From: Polychytrium aggregatum
Taxonomy: Eukaryota; Chytridiomycota; Chytridiomycetes; Polychytriales
Direction: 5' to 3'
NCBI RefSeq assembly: GCF_025602895.1
Contig: NW_026516397.1
Coordinates: 1 to 59,248, forward strand
Length of the DNA: 59,248 bases
The notes under the pieces are model-generated. The model worked only from the letters and a program-made list of their open reading frames with translations, was not told where the DNA came from and searched no databases. The first letter of the stretch is position 1. Each line of letters starts with the position of its first letter. Below, piece by piece: positions 57,353 through 59,248 of the stretch. The position numbers and the translations under genes were made by a program.

Positions 57353-58870
57353 TCAAGGCCACTGGCCGAGTTCCTTGAGGTTATTGATGGCAGATTGGAA
57401 GCCCTGTTCAGCAGACTTGCGGCGCCAGTACAGGGCGGTGTCGATGTTCTTGGGGACACCACGGCCATATTGATAGCAGTGGCTGAGCCAATGTTGTCCG
57501 TATCGATTGCCCTGTTCGGCCGATTTTCGGTACCACTCGGCGGCCTCAGTTACGTCCTCTGCGACTCCTTGTCCGAAATGGTAGCAAAATGCAACCCTCC
57601 ACTGTCCATACGAGTTGCCTTGATTGGCCGACTTGCTGAACCACTCGAATGCCTTCTCGTTGCCCTTCGATACTCCCCCGCTCCCGTAGTAGCACTCTCC
57701 GATCCACAACTGGCTGTCGCTGTGGCCTTCGTTGGCGAGTTGCCCAAAGATACCAACGGCCTCCTTCCGGTCCTTGGTGGTTCCGAATCCAAGGAACAAA
57801 CACACTGCCACGAGATGCCTGCACAGCCAGTTTCGAGAGTATCCCAGCTCGCACAGCTCGAAGAACTTGCGGGATGGGGGTCGTGAGTCGGTGTTTGTTT
57901 CCCAGTTGTACGATGCGAGACACTCGGTCTCTCCAAGCTTGAATTCATCTGATTCGTTGTCTCGGATGATTTTGGTGCCCTTCTGTTTGTCTTGAACGGT
58001 GCCTCGGCCGAGGTAGTGCATCCACCCGACCATGAACGTTGCGATGGGCTTGAGAATCGGGTCGGTGGACTTGGTGCTGACTTCTTGCCAGTGGTTAAAG
58101 GCATCGGCGTCGCTCTGTTCGACACCACGGCCGATGAACGAGAACCAGGCCTGGAGGAATACGGTGTGGAGGCGACCGTCTTCGTTGCCCTGGTCGGTGG
58201 CCTTGGAATACCACTCAATGGCTGAGTCAAAGCCTTGATCGACACCTTCGCCTGACTCATAACATCGACCGAATGCGATTTGGGCTTGGGGCATTCCACG
58301 CTCTGCAAGACTGCGATAGAGCCCGGCAGCCTTGGTGTGGTCTTGGTTGGTGCCGAGTCCGTTGCGATAACACTCAGCCAGGTGGAACTGTGCCATTGGA
58401 TGATCATATTCCACTGCCCTCTTAAGATACTGGAGGATTTGCTGGTGGAAGGCATTCGGCTGGGATTGGTATGTAGCCAGCTGCGTTTCGACTTGGACGA
58501 TCCTTGCCAGGAAATACGAGGCTGCAGCATTGCCATGCTCTGCCTGAGCAACGAGCCAGGATCGGTCGGCTGTGTCGTGTTCATAGCAATGAAGCGAAAT
58601 GGCAATCTGGTCGCTTGGTGTGAGTCCGATCCGCATCTGTCCATCTGGATTGAGGAGCTCCATACTCTGACACCAGCGGTGGAAGCGAGGCACCTTGGAG
58701 CTCAGGAGAGGACGGGCTCGTTTGCACACTCGCAGCAGGATCTTGATGGTGTTGTGGTCGAGTGCGAGCTGGAAGCCGTCGTTGCAGCAGATGATGGTGA
58801 AGATATCTGGGATGTGCTCGTTGATGGCCGGTCGAACCGTGTCAGTTGAGGGATGGACACTGGGAGCCAT
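57353..58870 (-). CDS. Sel1-repeat (SLR/TPR-like) protein, copy 2
   Basis: Single exon, 505 aa from the ATG at 58870. It is a clear paralogue of 28030-29517: shared N-terminal domain (IPDIFTIICCNDGFQLALDHNTIKILL; ADRSWLVAQAEHGNAAASYFLARI) and the same order of Sel1 units, including AQFHLAECYRNGLGTNQDHTKAAGLY, SQLWIGECYYGSGGVSKGN, GQWRVAFCYHFGQGVAEDV and GQHWLSHCYQYGRGVPKNIDTALYW. It has about 11 extra N-terminal residues. As with copy 1, a scaffold role is all the fold implies. The open frame extends upstream to 59059, but that segment has no counterpart in copy 1. Confidence 0.88.
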   Translation of the reverse strand: MAPSVHPSTDTVRPAINEHIPDIFTIICCNDGFQLALDHNTIKILLRVCKRARPLLSSKVPRFHRWCQSMELLNPDGQMRIGLTPSDQIAISLHCYEHDTADRSWLVAQAEHGNAAASYFLARIVQVETQLATYQSQPNAFHQQILQYLKRAVEYDHPMAQFHLAECYRNGLGTNQDHTKAAGLYRSLAERGMPQAQIAFGRCYESGEGVDQGFDSAIEWYSKATDQGNEDGRLHTVFLQAWFSFIGRGVEQSDADAFNHWQEVSTKSTDPILKPIATFMVGWMHYLGRGTVQDKQKGTKIIRDNESDEFKLGETECLASYNWETNTDSRPPSRKFFELCELGYSRNWLCRHLVAVCLFLGFGTTKDRKEAVGIFGQLANEGHSDSQLWIGECYYGSGGVSKGNEKAFEWFSKSANQGNSYGQWRVAFCYHFGQGVAEDVTEAAEWYRKSAEQGNRYGQHWLSHCYQYGRGVPKNIDTALYWRRKSAEQGFQSAINNLKELGQWP

Positions 58871-59248
58871 GATGGACAATGTGGATTGAGTGGATTGTGA
58901 TGATGTCCAGACGACGATGAGACGAGATGAGACGAGATGGGTGGAATGGAATGCGAGTGGCACAGCCACCAAGCCAGGAACATGGTTGGATCTATGGATC
59001 GATTGCTTGGGTTCATCCACAACCCCCACACATTCCATCACTCCATCATTCCCACACATTCCATCATTCCATCCTCCAACTCACATCCTGGAAGATATCA
59101 TCTGCATCCTGTTCCTGGGGTTCCGGTGTCCCGTTCATGATTTGACGAGTGTTCTCTGGATGGCCAGAGCAAGCAGCCCATCGATCCAGGTCCAGGATGT
59201 CTCGCCCCAGCCTAGCAGCAATCCAGCATCATTCCGATGGCTGTGATT
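58871..59248. other. Right edge: promoter side of Sel1 copy 2, no gene seen
   Basis: 378 bp with short direct repeats (GATGAGACGA at 58914-58935; CACATTCCATCATTCC-like units at 59027-59067). Open frames on the plus strand are unsupported. Confidence 0.5.

Overview
The window looks like nuclear DNA of an early-diverging, probably zoosporic, fungus. I would guess Chytridiomycota, but that is inference and no phylogenetic marker was compared. It is GC-rich and gene-dense, with spliceosomal introns mostly 50-300 bp long and GT-AG or occasionally GC-AG. The gene content (SCAP, GH19 chitinase, 5-oxoprolinase, RhoGEF, COA8, TACO1, Sel1 proteins) also points that way. I see no rRNA, tRNA, CRISPR array, integrated virus or intact transposon.

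I rebuilt fourteen protein-coding genes by hand. For the multi-exon ones I joined exons wherever splice phase and family homology agreed, and every model closes in frame. Left to right: an EMB8/ABHD-type alpha/beta hydrolase (897-3764, -); a GH19 chitinase (4623-5894, -) head to head with the mitochondrial protein COA8 (6746-7644, +); SCAP, the sterol-sensing escort of SREBP (8471-12981, +); a 23-exon receptor with a Venus-flytrap ectodomain, Cys-rich modules and a multi-pass membrane region (13183-19025, -); a 1679-aa single-module NRPS-like synthetase with membrane and left-handed-beta-helix domains, like the Pls/PosA enzymes (19995-26512, -); a Sel1-repeat protein (28030-29517, +); a TIR/NB-ARC/TPR NLR-type protein (29968-33359, -) head to head with a 25-exon 5-oxoprolinase (33819-41463, +); TACO1 (41615-42663, -) head to head with an F-box/ankyrin/membrane protein (43263-44948, +); a Dbl-family RhoGEF (45447-50817, -); an F-box LRR protein (51674-53107, -) head to head with an S28 serine peptidase (54185-56594, +); and a second Sel1 paralogue (57353-58870, -).

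No metabolic cluster is evident. The genes are mostly independent housekeeping or signalling units packed as convergent and divergent pairs. Loose themes are cytochrome oxidase biogenesis (COA8, TACO1), sensing and signalling (SCAP, receptor, RhoGEF, NLR) and secreted hydrolysis (GH19, S28). The least ordinary parts are the TIR-NLR, the flytrap receptor and the Pls-like synthetase.

The gene-free stretches carry many short tandem repeats and one 37-bp homopolymer. Exon boundaries were inferred by eye from splice consensus, phase and homology; no transcript data were used.
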